Source of the DNA: Citrobacter telavivensis | GTDB lineage: Bacteria > Pseudomonadota > Gammaproteobacteria > Enterobacterales > Enterobacteriaceae | NCBI GenBank assembly: GCA_009363175.1 | Contig: CP045205.1 | Coordinates: 4,216,001-4,280,000 of the forward strand | DNA length: 64,000 nt | Direction: 5' to 3' | Notes under the pieces: model-generated | The model's input: the letters and a program-made list of their open reading frames with translations, nothing else | What the model was told of the DNA's origin: nothing | Databases searched by the model: none | In this document: positions 48,628 through 58,282 of the stretch, piece by piece | Layout of the letters: each line of letters opens with the position of its first letter | Numbering within the stretch: the first letter of the stretch is position 1 | Program-made: the position numbers and the translations under genes

Positions 48628-50733
48628 TTAATGCGCGCCTTTGGCCTGCGCAACGATCTCTTCCACATTTTCCGGCATCGGCTCATACGGCGTCTCTTTC
48701 GCCGTTGGTTTGTCCTCTTTAAGTGCGGCAAGCGCCGTCTTAATGGAGAATAGCGCCAACACCACGACCACCACCATGAAGAAGATAGTCAGGCCCGCAT
48801 CCAGACGGTTGTTAAACACCAGTTGCGCCAGCTGCGATTCGGTGTACTGCGGCGGGATATTACCGCTGTCGATCATCGCCTGGAACTTATTGGCAATCGC
48901 CAGGAAGCCCACTTTTGTATCCGGACTGAACGATTTCTGCCAGCCCGCCGTCAGAGTACAAATCAGCAGCCATGCGGTCGGCACCAGTGCCACCCACGCA
49001 TAACGCTGACGTTTCATCTTGAACAGGACAACCGCACAGAGCATCAGTGCCATACCCGCCAGCATCTGGTTGGCGATACCAAACAGCGGCCACAGGGTAT
49101 TAATGCCGCCTAATGGATCCACCACGCCCTGATGCAGGAAGTAACCCCACGCCAGCACGCACAATGCGGTCGCCAGCAGGTTGGCAGGCAATGAGTCCGT
49201 ACGTTTAAGGCCAGGAGATACCACGCCCAGCAGGTCCTGAAGCATAAAGCGCGCCGCACGCGTCCCCGCATCGACCGCCGTCAGAATAAACAGCGCTTCG
49301 AACAGAATGGCGAAGTGATACCAGAAGGCGACATCCATCATGCCGCCCAACGCGCCGTGCAGGATATAGGCCATCCCCACCGCCAGCGTTGGCGCACCAC
49401 CCGCACGAGAGATAATCGACTGCTCACCCACTTCGTTGGCAATCTGATGCAGCGTATCCGGCGTAATGGCAAAGCCCCAACTGCTAACCACCTGAGCGGC
49501 AGAAGCCACCACGTCAGTGGTGCCGGCAGGAGCCAGCACGGCCATTGGGCTGTTCATGGCAAAATAGACGCCCGGATCGATGATACAGGCAGACACCAGC
49601 GCCATGATGGCGACGAACGATTCCATCAACATCCCGCCGTAGCCGATAAAGCAGGCCTGGCCTTCGTTCGCCAGCATCTTCGGCGTAGTCCCGGAGGAGA
49701 TCAGCGCGTGGAAACCCGAAACGGCGCCACAAGCGATGGTGATAAACAGGAACGGGAACAGGTTACCCGTCCACACCGGTCCGGTACCATCGACAAATTT
49801 AGTCAGCGCAGGCATCGTCAGCGTCGGGCGCATGATCAAAATACCCACCGCCAGACCGACAATCGTACCGATTTTCAGGAACGTAGAGAGGTAGTCGCGC
49901 GGAGCCAGCAGCAGCCACACCGGCAGTACCGCCGCCACGAAACCATAGCCCACCAGCATCCAGGTTAACTGGACGCCGGTGAAGTCAAAGTACGGTGCCC
50001 AGGTTGGACTTTCCGCGACCCAGCCGCCGGAAATAATGGCAAAAACGAGGAACACCAGACCGATAACCGACACTTCGCCGATACGCCCCGGACGCAGGTA
50101 GCGCAGATAGATCCCCATAAAGATCGCCAACGGGATGGTGAACGCGACGGTGTAGGTTCCCCACGGACTGTGGGTCAGCGCTTTCACCACGATCATCGCC
50201 AGCACCGCGAGGATAATCACCATGATCATGAAACAGGCCACCAGCGCAATTACCCCTGCGGTTGGCCCCATCTCTTCTTTGACCAGTTCACCCAGCGAGC
50301 GGCCATCGCGACGGGTTGAAACAAAGAGCACCATGAAATCCTGAACCGCCCCGGCTAAGACCACGCCGGCCAGCAGCCAGATCATGCCCGGCAGATAACC
50401 CATTTGTGCCGCCAGTACCGGTCCGACTAACGGACCCGCGCCGGCAATCGCCGCAAAATGGTGACCGAACAACACTTTCTTGTCGGTGGGCACATAGTCA
50501 AGCCCGTCGTTATGGCGTACCGCAGGCGTCATACGCGTCGGGTCAACCGCCAGCACATTTTTGGCAATGTACAGACCGTAGAAACGATAGGCGATGAGAT
50601 AAACACAGACCGACGCCACGACTATCCACAGCGCGTTGATCTGTTCCCCACGGTTTAGCGCAATATAGCCCAGAGCAAATGCACCCATTACCGAGAGCAC
50701 TGTCCAGATGAGGTATTTCCCTGATTTATTCAT
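48628..50733 (-). CDS. cstA: Carbon-starvation transporter CstA
   Basis: 701 residues, with about 16-18 membrane segments. Peptide and pyruvate importer induced by carbon starvation. Conserved GPLVGPVLAAQMG (about 100-112) and FLFITIACGAVSGFHALISSG regions are intact. Expected regulation: activation by cAMP-CRP (site seen upstream) and translational repression by CsrA. Runs with ybdD; located downstream of the entCEBAH operon in the same direction. Confidence 0.96.
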   Translation of the reverse strand: MNKSGKYLIWTVLSVMGAFALGYIALNRGEQINALWIVVASVCVYLIAYRFYGLYIAKNVLAVDPTRMTPAVRHNDGLDYVPTDKKVLFGHHFAAIAGAGPLVGPVLAAQMGYLPGMIWLLAGVVLAGAVQDFMVLFVSTRRDGRSLGELVKEEMGPTAGVIALVACFMIMVIILAVLAMIVVKALTHSPWGTYTVAFTIPLAIFMGIYLRYLRPGRIGEVSVIGLVFLVFAIISGGWVAESPTWAPYFDFTGVQLTWMLVGYGFVAAVLPVWLLLAPRDYLSTFLKIGTIVGLAVGILIMRPTLTMPALTKFVDGTGPVWTGNLFPFLFITIACGAVSGFHALISSGTTPKMLANEGQACFIGYGGMLMESFVAIMALVSACIIDPGVYFAMNSPMAVLAPAGTTDVVASAAQVVSSWGFAITPDTLHQIANEVGEQSIISRAGGAPTLAVGMAYILHGALGGMMDVAFWYHFAILFEALFILTAVDAGTRAARFMLQDLLGVVSPGLKRTDSLPANLLATALCVLAWGYFLHQGVVDPLGGINTLWPLFGIANQMLAGMALMLCAVVLFKMKRQRYAWVALVPTAWLLICTLTAGWQKSFSPDTKVGFLAIANKFQAMIDSGNIPPQYTESQLAQLVFNNRLDAGLTIFFMVVVVVLALFSIKTALAALKEDKPTAKETPYEPMPENVEEIVAQAKGAH

Positions 50734-50859
50734 GGTTGTTATCCGTTTGCGTGTTCCAGAGAATAGAGATGTTACATTTTGTTTCTATAACATCTTTTCT
50801 GGCTTTAACAACCTGACAACCCAATAAACCTGAAGTATCACCGACTATTTACATTGCAT

Positions 50860-50875
50860 TGTTAACTGGATCACT
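50860..50875 (-). promoter_or_regulatory. CRP-like site upstream of cstA
   Basis: On the minus strand AGTGA-TCCAGT-TAACA matches 8 of 10 CRP core positions, about 127-142 bases before the cstA ATG. Catabolite control of cstA is known in E. coli. Confidence 0.5.
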
Positions 50876-50918
50876 TCATTCACCAGCTAACGCTGCAATC
50901 TCATGACATTACGCGCGC

Positions 50919-51332
50919 TCAGCCCAGTACCATCGTTCCCAGTCGGCAGGTACAGCACCGCCGACCTTGTTCATCAAACACCGCGATTTCCCAGCTCTGG
51001 CTTTGCCGCCCCAGATGCAGCGGCTGACAGACTCCGCGCACCTTGCCCTGCGAAACCGCCCGGTGATGAGTGGCATTCAGTTCTGTCCCGACGACGCACT
51101 GCCCGTCGCGAGTCATCAGATAACCTGCCATTGAACCTAACGTTTCGGCCAACGCCGCCGAAGCCCCGCCGTGCAGTAAACCAAACGGCTGATGCGTGCG
51201 GGTATCCACCGGCATTTCCGCCTCCAGCACGTCATCACCGAGTCGGGTGTAGACAATGCCCAGATGCGCCACCATCGTGTTCTGGCTGGTGGCGTTCAGT
51301 TCGTCGAGCGTTAAGTGACGTTTCCAGATCAT
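50919..51332 (-). CDS. entH: Enterobactin proofreading thioesterase EntH
   Basis: 137 residues, hotdog-fold thioesterase (YbdB). Removes wrongly loaded acyl groups from the EntB carrier domain and so keeps enterobactin synthesis running. The family segment HGGASAALAETLGSMAGYL (about 55-73) contains the catalytic Glu. Starts 2 bases after entA; last gene of entCEBAH. Confidence 0.95.
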   Translation of the reverse strand: MIWKRHLTLDELNATSQNTMVAHLGIVYTRLGDDVLEAEMPVDTRTHQPFGLLHGGASAALAETLGSMAGYLMTRDGQCVVGTELNATHHRAVSQGKVRGVCQPLHLGRQSQSWEIAVFDEQGRRCCTCRLGTMVLG

Positions 51333-51334
51333 CG

Positions 51335-52090
51335 TTACGCTCCCAACGTGGAGCCGCCGTCCACTACGATATCCTGCAACGTAATGTGGCTGGCCAGATC
51401 GGAAGCGAGGAACAGAATAGTGTTGGCGATTTCCTGAGGCCGGGCAATCTTGCCCAGCGGAATACCGAGCTTGAACTGCTCACCAAAGCCGCGAATACGC
51501 TGCTGTTCCGCGTCATCACTGACCCACAGCGTGCGCTGCATGTCGGTATCCGTGGAGCCGGGTGACACCAGATTACAGCGTACCCCGCTGCCCGCCAGCT
51601 CCAGCCCGACGGTCAGCGCCAGACTTTTCAGTGCTGCCTTCGACGCGCCATAGGCGCTCATGCCGATGCGTGGCGTATGGGCGGCATCAGAAGCCACAGT
51701 CACTATCGCCCCGCCCTGCTGACGGCGAAATTGCGCCATTGTCTGCTGGAACAGATTAAAGGCGCCGCCGACGTTAACCGCAAACGTCTGCTGCCAGTCA
51801 TGCGGGCTCAGCGCGTCAGTTGCGCCCATACGTAAAATCCCGGCAGCGTTTACCAGCACATCCAGCCGTTCGGTGTGCGCCAGCACGCGCTGGCATACCT
51901 CAGCCACCTGTCCGGCGTCTGCCACATCCATCACTTCAGTGGTAAACGGATAATCCTGCAAAGCGAACTCACGATCGAAGCCCGTGACCTGCGCCCCGGC
52001 CTCGACAAACGCCAGCGCCGTTGCGTAACCAATGCCTTTACCCGCGCCAGTGACCCACACCGTTTTGCCGCGAAAATCGAATCCGGCCAT
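51335..52090 (-). CDS. entA: 2,3-dihydro-2,3-dihydroxybenzoate dehydrogenase EntA
   Basis: 251 residues from the ATG overlapping the entB stop by one base (TAATG), with GAGGTG upstream. SDR enzyme that oxidises 2,3-diDHB to 2,3-dihydroxybenzoate with NAD. Cofactor motif TGAGKGIG near 14-21, NNAG-type VNAAG near 82, and the catalytic Tyr-Lys in SAYGASKAAL are present. Confidence 0.96.
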   Translation of the reverse strand: MAGFDFRGKTVWVTGAGKGIGYATALAFVEAGAQVTGFDREFALQDYPFTTEVMDVADAGQVAEVCQRVLAHTERLDVLVNAAGILRMGATDALSPHDWQQTFAVNVGGAFNLFQQTMAQFRRQQGGAIVTVASDAAHTPRIGMSAYGASKAALKSLALTVGLELAGSGVRCNLVSPGSTDTDMQRTLWVSDDAEQQRIRGFGEQFKLGIPLGKIARPQEIANTILFLASDLASHITLQDIVVDGGSTLGA

Positions 52091-52947
52091 TAACACACCT
52101 CACGGGAAAGCAGTGCCCACCAGGCATCAATGGTCGGATTTTTCGCCAGCATCACAAAGTCGATATCGCCATGCACTTTACGCCAGCGCGCCGCCAGCGC
52201 CATCATCCGCACAGAGTCCAGACCGTAGTCGATCAGGTTCTCATCATCCATCGGCTCATCAGACTCATCAAGCAGCGGTAAAATCTGCGCCCGCAGTTCA
52301 TCTTTGCTGGCCGGTACCGGCGAGGGCAGTAGCTCCTGAGTCATCACGACGCGACCTGAACGTCCTGCAACATACTTCAGCGACATGAGGTGCTCCTCAC
52401 GGCTGAAATCAGCCAGCGCATCCGCCACCATAAACGGCTTGATATCGCGCATAAAGGCGTCCGTCGCCGTGGTCATGCAGCCGATGTGCGCATACACCCC
52501 GGTGATAATCAACTGGTTGCGTCCGGTCTCTTTCAGCATCAGTTCAAGCGGGGAACGGTGAAAGGCGCTGTAGCGCCATTTCACCAGCACGTTATCAGCT
52601 TCATCGGGTGCCAGCGCGGCGACCACTTTTTGCTGCTCCGGCGAGCGCGTGAGTCCCGGTCCCCACATGTCGTTAAGCAGGGCGCGATCTTCGTCGCTTT
52701 GATCCTTCGGCTGCGCGGTGTAATAAACCGGAATGTTGTGCGCTTTACAGTAACTGCGCAGGGCGGCGATATTGGCGATCACCTGCGCCATCATCGGACA
52801 GTTTTCACCCCAAAAGCTGACGAAGTAGTCCTGCATATCGTGGATCAGCAGCGCCGCACGCTCCGGGTCAAACGCCCAGTTGACTTTATTAACCGGAACA
52901 TCAAGCGCGGTTGGCAGCGCGTAAGCCTGCAGTTTAGGAATTGCCAT
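52090..52947 (-). CDS. entB: Isochorismatase / aryl carrier protein EntB
   Basis: 285 residues. The N-terminal isochorismatase domain (about 1-205; IHDMQDYF near 36-43) makes 2,3-dihydro-DHB. The C-terminal aryl carrier domain bears the phosphopantetheine Ser245 in YGLDSVRMM. It accepts DHB from EntE and presents it to EntF. 13 bases after entE. Confidence 0.97.
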   Translation of the reverse strand: MAIPKLQAYALPTALDVPVNKVNWAFDPERAALLIHDMQDYFVSFWGENCPMMAQVIANIAALRSYCKAHNIPVYYTAQPKDQSDEDRALLNDMWGPGLTRSPEQQKVVAALAPDEADNVLVKWRYSAFHRSPLELMLKETGRNQLIITGVYAHIGCMTTATDAFMRDIKPFMVADALADFSREEHLMSLKYVAGRSGRVVMTQELLPSPVPASKDELRAQILPLLDESDEPMDDENLIDYGLDSVRMMALAARWRKVHGDIDFVMLAKNPTIDAWWALLSREVC

Positions 52948-52960
52948 TGCGTGTTCTCCT

Positions 52961-54568
52961 TCAGGCCGAACGTGTTGCCAGCCACTGACGTAATTGTTTT
53001 TTATCGACTTTCCCGACCGGGGTCAGAGGCAGCGCCTCAACGGTTTCCACCCGGTCCGGTAACTTGAATTCAGCAACGCCCTGCTCACGCAGGAAACGGC
53101 GCACCTGTACCGCGCGTAGCGGTTCTTTTACCACCAGATACGCGCAGCTTTTCTCACCCATCAGTTCATCTTCCATACTCACCAGCGCCGCATGGATCAC
53201 CGCCTGATGACGCAGTAACAGGTTTTCTATCTCTTCGGCTGCGATCTTCTCGCCGCCACGGTTGATCTGATCTTTCTCCCGTCCCTGCACGGTGATGTAG
53301 CCATCCTCGTCGATAGAGATAAGATCGCCTGAGCAGTAGAAACCGTTGGCGTCAAAGGCGCTGGCGTTATGCTGCGGGCTCTTGTAGTAGCCACGAAAGG
53401 TGTACGGGCCGCGCGTCATCAGCCGCCCGATTTCTCCCTGCGGCAATGGGTTGCCATCGGCATCCGCCACCCACACTTCATCATCCGGACACATCGGACA
53501 CCCCTGGGTATTAACGATCCGCTCCAGGCTGTCGTCGAGACGGGTGTAGTTCACTAAGCCTTCCGCCATGCCGAAGACCTGCTGCAGCTGGCAGCCAATT
53601 TCGGCCGGGATCCGCGCCGCCAGCGAGGCTGACAGACGCGCACCGCCAACCTGCAACAGCGTCAGCGAAGCCAGTTGCGCGTTACTGCCCCACTCGTTAA
53701 TCGCCTGTAACCACAGGCTGACCGCAGGCGGCACCAGCGCCGTCGCGTTAATCTGATGTTTTTCAATCAGCGGGAAGCACAGCGTGGCGCTCGGATCCGC
53801 TGCCAGTACCACGGTGCCACCGGCGAGAAATACCCCCAGCGAGCCGGGAGAACTCATGGCGTAGTTATGCGCAGCAGGGATCGCACATAAAAAACGCGTA
53901 TCGGCAGTGAAGTGACAGATTTCATTACTGCGGCGTACGCTGTAGTAGTAGTCGTTGTGGGTTCGCGGGATAAGCTTCGGCGTCCCGGTCGTGCCGCCGG
54001 AAAGCTGGAAGTAGGCCACTTCATCCGCGGGCGACGGCGTGGCGACAAACGCGTCTGCCGGTTGATTTATCGCCGCTTGCAGGCAGTGCTCACCGCTGTC
54101 ATTGAGCAGATGCACCACCCGAATAGTCTTATGTTGAGTAATGAAGGCGTTCAGAAAATCATTGTCGGCAAACAGCGCGTGCTGACGATCGGCAATCAGC
54201 AGCGCGGGTTCGATTTGCGTCGCATACGCGGTAAGTTCTGTGCGTTGATGGCTGAACAGGGCGAGAACGGGCGCGACGCCAAGCTTCAACAGCGCAAAGA
54301 ACGTGATGTACAACTCCACCACATTGCCCAACTGCACCAGCGCGGTTTCACCGGGTTTGATCCCCTGGCGGCGCAGCGTACAGGCGAGGTTGTCCGCTGC
54401 CTGGTTCAGTTCACGGTAGCTCAACTGACGCTCGCCTTCGATGACCGCCATATGGTCGTTTTCCGCATGGCGGGTCAAAATGTCCGTTAGCGGCAGATCC
54501 TGCCAGTAACCTTTTTCACGGTAACGACGGGCAAATTCGTCAGGCCACCGGGTGAAAGGGATGTTCAT
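52961..54568 (-). CDS. entE: 2,3-dihydroxybenzoate-AMP ligase EntE
   Basis: 535 residues using the second of two tandem ATGs, which has the better spacing from AAGGAG and matches the E. coli N-terminus; the first ATG (54571) adds one Met. Stand-alone adenylation enzyme that activates DHB and loads EntB. Motifs LSGGTTGTPKLIPR (about 189-202), YCSGDLI and GREKDQINRGGEKI are present, with the C-terminal catalytic lysine in GKVDKKQL. Confidence 0.96.
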   Translation of the reverse strand: MNIPFTRWPDEFARRYREKGYWQDLPLTDILTRHAENDHMAVIEGERQLSYRELNQAADNLACTLRRQGIKPGETALVQLGNVVELYITFFALLKLGVAPVLALFSHQRTELTAYATQIEPALLIADRQHALFADNDFLNAFITQHKTIRVVHLLNDSGEHCLQAAINQPADAFVATPSPADEVAYFQLSGGTTGTPKLIPRTHNDYYYSVRRSNEICHFTADTRFLCAIPAAHNYAMSSPGSLGVFLAGGTVVLAADPSATLCFPLIEKHQINATALVPPAVSLWLQAINEWGSNAQLASLTLLQVGGARLSASLAARIPAEIGCQLQQVFGMAEGLVNYTRLDDSLERIVNTQGCPMCPDDEVWVADADGNPLPQGEIGRLMTRGPYTFRGYYKSPQHNASAFDANGFYCSGDLISIDEDGYITVQGREKDQINRGGEKIAAEEIENLLLRHQAVIHAALVSMEDELMGEKSCAYLVVKEPLRAVQVRRFLREQGVAEFKLPDRVETVEALPLTPVGKVDKKQLRQWLATRSA

Positions 54569-54577
54569 CATCGCTCC

Positions 54578-55753
54578 TTAATGCAATCCAAAAACGTTCA
54601 ACATGGTGGAAAGTTTGACGCCGGTTTCACGCCACTCTCCCACCGGTGAAGAGGCCGGGACGATCCCTGCGCCCGCAAACAGGCGGACCTGGTTTTTACG
54701 TAACGTCGCACAGCGGATGGTCACCACCCATTCACCGTTGCCTTCGGCGTCGCACCAGCCGACGATGCCGCCAAACAGTTCGCGATCGAACGGCTCCAGT
54801 TCAGCAATCAACTGTTTCGCCGCCTGATGCGGGAAGCCGCTCAGCGCAGGCGTCGGGTGCAGCAGACAGGCCAGCGTCAGGGCGTTTTCTCCGGCATTGG
54901 CTTTGCCTTCAAACGGTGTGCCGAGGTGCCAGAGCGTTGGCGTGGTGATGAGCTGCGGAGAAGACGGCAGTTGCAGACTCTGGCTGCGACCGCGCAGCAC
55001 GGTTTTCATCGCCTGCGTAACCAGCTCGTGTTCATGGCGATCTTTCTCAGAGGCCAGTAGACGGTTTCCGGCTTCCCGGTCCAACACATCATCAGGCTGA
55101 CGGCGCGCGGAGCCCGCCAGCGGCAGAGAACTAAAGCAATCGCCCTCTTTGCGCAGCAGCAGTTCCGGGCTCGCGCCGAGCAAAACGCCACCATCGTGCA
55201 ACGGGACATGGAAGTTGTAACTAACCGGGTTTTGCGCCACCAGACGCTCAAGCAGCGCACCGCTGTCGATCTCGGCATCGGTGGTGATATCAATCAGTCG
55301 CGACAGCACCACCTTGTCGACTTCCGGCGTCGCCGTCAGCGCGGCAGCGCGCGCGACCATCTCTTCAAACGTCTCCTGCTCGGGGATCGCTTTGCGCGCC
55401 GTAACGTTCAGCGCCTGATGGTCGGTGAAGTAACGTGATGACTGTTGTTTTTCCTGGCGAGAAAAGGACTGCCAGCATTGGGGAATAAACAGTGACGATG
55501 GCTGACGGGTGTCAAACGGAATAGCCCCCACCATGACCGGGTTTGCGATACCCTGCGCTTTGGCATCGGCGAACATTTTTTGTAATTTTTGTTGGAAGGG
55601 GCTGTCTGGCGAATCGCCGTTCACGGCAGGTTCATCGAAGCGGGCGAAGCATCCTGACGTCGTAAAGCTCCGATACGGCGACATAAAGAAAAAGCGATGG
55701 GGTGCAAGTGTTGCCATAGTCTGCTGAACTTCCTCGGCCAAAGACGTATCCAT
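54578..55753 (-). CDS. entC: Isochorismate synthase EntC
   Basis: 391 residues from the ATG giving MDTSLAEEV; GGAGG lies upstream. Converts chorismate to isochorismate, the first committed step of enterobactin synthesis. Chorismate-binding fold with LAGSARRQ and GIVGWCD motifs and a conserved C-terminal GAGIVPASSP. First gene of entCEBAH under the Fur box at 55782-55800. Confidence 0.97.
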   Translation of the reverse strand: MDTSLAEEVQQTMATLAPHRFFFMSPYRSFTTSGCFARFDEPAVNGDSPDSPFQQKLQKMFADAKAQGIANPVMVGAIPFDTRQPSSLFIPQCWQSFSRQEKQQSSRYFTDHQALNVTARKAIPEQETFEEMVARAAALTATPEVDKVVLSRLIDITTDAEIDSGALLERLVAQNPVSYNFHVPLHDGGVLLGASPELLLRKEGDCFSSLPLAGSARRQPDDVLDREAGNRLLASEKDRHEHELVTQAMKTVLRGRSQSLQLPSSPQLITTPTLWHLGTPFEGKANAGENALTLACLLHPTPALSGFPHQAAKQLIAELEPFDRELFGGIVGWCDAEGNGEWVVTIRCATLRKNQVRLFAGAGIVPASSPVGEWRETGVKLSTMLNVFGLH

Positions 55754-55781
55754 ATCATCCTCCAAAAATGATAAAGGTTTT

Positions 55782-55800
55782 AATAATGATTATCATTTAT
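55782..55800. promoter_or_regulatory. Fur box of entC
   Basis: AATAATGATTATCATTTAT closely fits the 19-bp Fur consensus (GATAAT-type hexamers), 30-50 bases before the entC start in the entC-fepB divergent region. Confidence 0.8.
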
Positions 55801-55890
55801 ATTTTCGGGCGCTAACCTAAAAGCAAACAGGCGACATGTCAACTCTTGAGGTAGCACAAAGTGCGACTAACGCTTGCATCCCTTACGCTT

Positions 55891-55909
55891 AATAATGAAA
55901 ATGAGAAGC
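55891..55909. promoter_or_regulatory. Fur box of fepB
   Basis: AATAAT-GAAAAT-GAGAAG, three consecutive hexamers resembling GATAAT, about 30-47 bases before the fepB GTG. Confidence 0.65.
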
Positions 55910-55937
55910 ATTAATAACTCAGCACAGGAACTGATTT

Positions 55938-56885
55938 GTGAGACTGCCTTCTCTGCCCGGCCTGCTCGTTACGCTCTTCGTTTTCGGATTCTCCTCAGCC
56001 CACGCCGCGGAATGGCCGCGTCAGGTGACTGACGTTCGCGGCAGCCACACGCTGGAACACAAACCTGAACGCATCGTCTCTACCAGCGTCACGCTCACTG
56101 GTTCATTGCTGGCGATTGATGCGCCGGTGATCGCCAGCGGGGCAACGACGCCAAACAATCGCGTGGCTGACGATCAGGGATTTTTGCGTCAGTGGGGCGA
56201 CGTGGCAAAAGCACGCAAACTGACCCGCCTTTATATCGGCGAGCCGAACGCCGAAGCCGTGGCTGCGCAGATGCCCGATCTCATTCTGATTAGCGCGACC
56301 GGCGGCGACTCCGCGCTGGCCCTGTACGATCAGCTCTCCCCTATCGCCCCGACGCTTATCATTAATTACGACGATAAAAGCTGGCAGTCGCTGCTGACGC
56401 AGTTGGGCGACATCACCGGCCAGGAGAAACAGGCCGCCGCGCGTATTGCGGAATTCGATAAGCAACTGACCGTCGTTAAACAGCAGTTGGTGCTGCCGCC
56501 GCAACCGGTGAGCGCGCTGGTTTACACCGCTGCGGCCCACAGAGCCAACCTGTGGACGCCAGAGTCCGCGCAGGGACAAATGTTGGAACAACTCGGCTTT
56601 ACGCTGGCAACGTTGCCTGGCGGATTGCAGGCCAGCCAAAGCCAGGGGAAACGTCACGATATCATTCAGCTTGGTGGTGAGAATCTGGCGGCCGGACTGA
56701 ACGGCGAAGCGCTGTTCCTGTTTGCCGGTGACGAGAAAGACGAGCAGGCAATTTACGCCAACCCACTGCTGGCGCATCTGCCGGCGGTACAGAACAAGCG
56801 CGTTTACGCCCTGGGCACCGAATCTTTCCGCCTTGATTATTACAGCGCGATGCGAGTGCTCGATCGTCTCTCCACGCTGTTTTAA
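55938..56885 (+). CDS. fepB: Ferric-enterobactin periplasmic binding protein FepB
   Basis: 315 residues from a GTG start with AGGAA eight bases upstream, as in E. coli. The signal peptide ends near residue 23 (AHA). Cluster A-type binding protein with a central rigid helix that carries ferric enterobactin from FepA to the FepDG permease. The segment VTLTGSLLAIDAPVIASG (about 51-68) is typical. The signal peptide differs from E. coli, while the mature part is well conserved. Confidence 0.95.
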   Translation: MRLPSLPGLLVTLFVFGFSSAHAAEWPRQVTDVRGSHTLEHKPERIVSTSVTLTGSLLAIDAPVIASGATTPNNRVADDQGFLRQWGDVAKARKLTRLYIGEPNAEAVAAQMPDLILISATGGDSALALYDQLSPIAPTLIINYDDKSWQSLLTQLGDITGQEKQAAARIAEFDKQLTVVKQQLVLPPQPVSALVYTAAAHRANLWTPESAQGQMLEQLGFTLATLPGGLQASQSQGKRHDIIQLGGENLAAGLNGEALFLFAGDEKDEQAIYANPLLAHLPAVQNKRVYALGTESFRLDYYSAMRVLDRLSTLF

Positions 56886-56892
56886 TCGCCAT

Positions 56893-56925
56893 TGCCGGAT
56901 AGCGGTTAACGCCTTATCTGGCCTG
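56893..56925. repeat. REP-like element between fepB and entS
   Basis: TTGCCGGATAGCGGTTAACG CCTTATCTGGCC pattern, a degenerate REP unit at the convergent 3' ends of fepB and entS. Confidence 0.6.
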
Positions 56926-56932
56926 CCTCACA

Positions 56933-58171
56933 TTATGCCGGTTCCGGCGGCGTCTGCCGGAATCGACGTAACTCACTGAGCAACAGCAGTAGTAGCAGTC
57001 CCACAATGACCAGGCCGAAACCGCTAACGCTCGCCGAAGCCACCGGCGTCATGACGGCTCCCAGACCGCCTAACAATGCCGCACCGATGGCATCTCCCGT
57101 GACGTTCTGCGCTGTCCACAGACCGTTGATGCGCCCTAACATATTTTCCGGCGTCTGCGTTTGCAGCATCGTGTACTGCAACAGCGAGCTGATGGCGCTC
57201 AGCCAGCCGAACAGCGCCAGACAGACCACTCCTAACCCCCAGACAGGCATCAGGGCAAACACCCCAATCGCCAGAAACGCCCCCACGCTCGAGGCCAGCA
57301 TGATCAATCCCGGACGCACGCTGTGCGCCAGTTGCCCGCTGGTGAGTGCGCCAATCGCCGCCCCGAGCGGAATAGCGGCGTACAACATGCCAATCTGCGC
57401 CGCCGACATCTGCCAGTTAATTGCCAGCGCCGGATAGAGCACGCGCACGGCGCTTGCCATCGTCAGCAGACCGCCAAGCAGCGCAATGCCGCCGATCAGC
57501 GGACTGGCAAGCAGGAAGCGAAACGCCGCCAGCAGCGATTTCAGCGGATGTTCACGTTGCTGTGGTGGAGGCGGCAGCGTCGGAAGGCTCAACAGCGGCA
57601 GTAAGGTGATAAAAGTGCCCGCCGCCGCCAGACCGTAGTTCCAGACCACGCCACCGGTGGCGAGCAGCAGTCCGCCCAGCATAGGCGAAATCACCGAGCC
57701 CAGACGTACGGTCAGCATGGTAATTGCCCCTGCCTGCATCAGATTTTCACGTCCTACCAGCGCAGGCGTCGCCGCCAGCAATGCCGTCACGCCCAGTGAG
57801 GCAAAAAAGCCGTCCCACAGGCCCAGCAGATAAATGGCGATCAGTGAGGGTTCTGGCAGCATCGCGTTCAGACACAGGCCGATGAAGCCAATGCCGCAGG
57901 TGCCGCGTGCCAGCAGGATCACTTTTTTGCGTTCATAGCGATCGGCCAGTACGCCGCCTACCATTAGCCCGACAAACATCGCGCTGCCGGTCAGCGTCAC
58001 CGAGAGACCCACCTGCCAGGTGGAATGCGTCATCATCTGGATCTGTACGGGAACCGCAACGCCGAGCAGTCCGAGCGAGACAATAGAGATAAAACGGGCG
58101 AGGAAGACAGCGCGAAATGCCGGGTGTGTCTTCAGCAAACTGAGGTTGAGCAGCCAGGATTGTCGATTCAT
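56933..58171 (-). CDS. entS: Enterobactin exporter EntS
   Basis: 412 residues, major facilitator superfamily, 12 membrane segments. Exports enterobactin across the inner membrane. The MFS loop motif with GGVLADRYERKKV (about 72-84) is present. Divergent from fepD across a shared Fur-regulated promoter. Confidence 0.95.
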   Translation of the reverse strand: MNRQSWLLNLSLLKTHPAFRAVFLARFISIVSLGLLGVAVPVQIQMMTHSTWQVGLSVTLTGSAMFVGLMVGGVLADRYERKKVILLARGTCGIGFIGLCLNAMLPEPSLIAIYLLGLWDGFFASLGVTALLAATPALVGRENLMQAGAITMLTVRLGSVISPMLGGLLLATGGVVWNYGLAAAGTFITLLPLLSLPTLPPPPQQREHPLKSLLAAFRFLLASPLIGGIALLGGLLTMASAVRVLYPALAINWQMSAAQIGMLYAAIPLGAAIGALTSGQLAHSVRPGLIMLASSVGAFLAIGVFALMPVWGLGVVCLALFGWLSAISSLLQYTMLQTQTPENMLGRINGLWTAQNVTGDAIGAALLGGLGAVMTPVASASVSGFGLVIVGLLLLLLLSELRRFRQTPPEPA

Positions 58172-58245
58172 TACAACGCCTTAATGCGATCTTTTTTTCA
58201 TTATCCATTCAATGGCTGCACATGCTAACATAATCAAATAAGATC

Positions 58246-58270
58246 GATAACGATAATTACTATCATTATC
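58246..58270. promoter_or_regulatory. Overlapping Fur boxes between entS and fepD
   Basis: 58252-58270 matches 16 of 19 Fur consensus bases, and an overlapping copy begins at 58246 (GATAACGATAATTACTATC). This arrangement can bind two Fur dimers and control entS and fepDGC together. Confidence 0.8.
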
Positions 58271-58282
58271 AGGGAAGTTGAT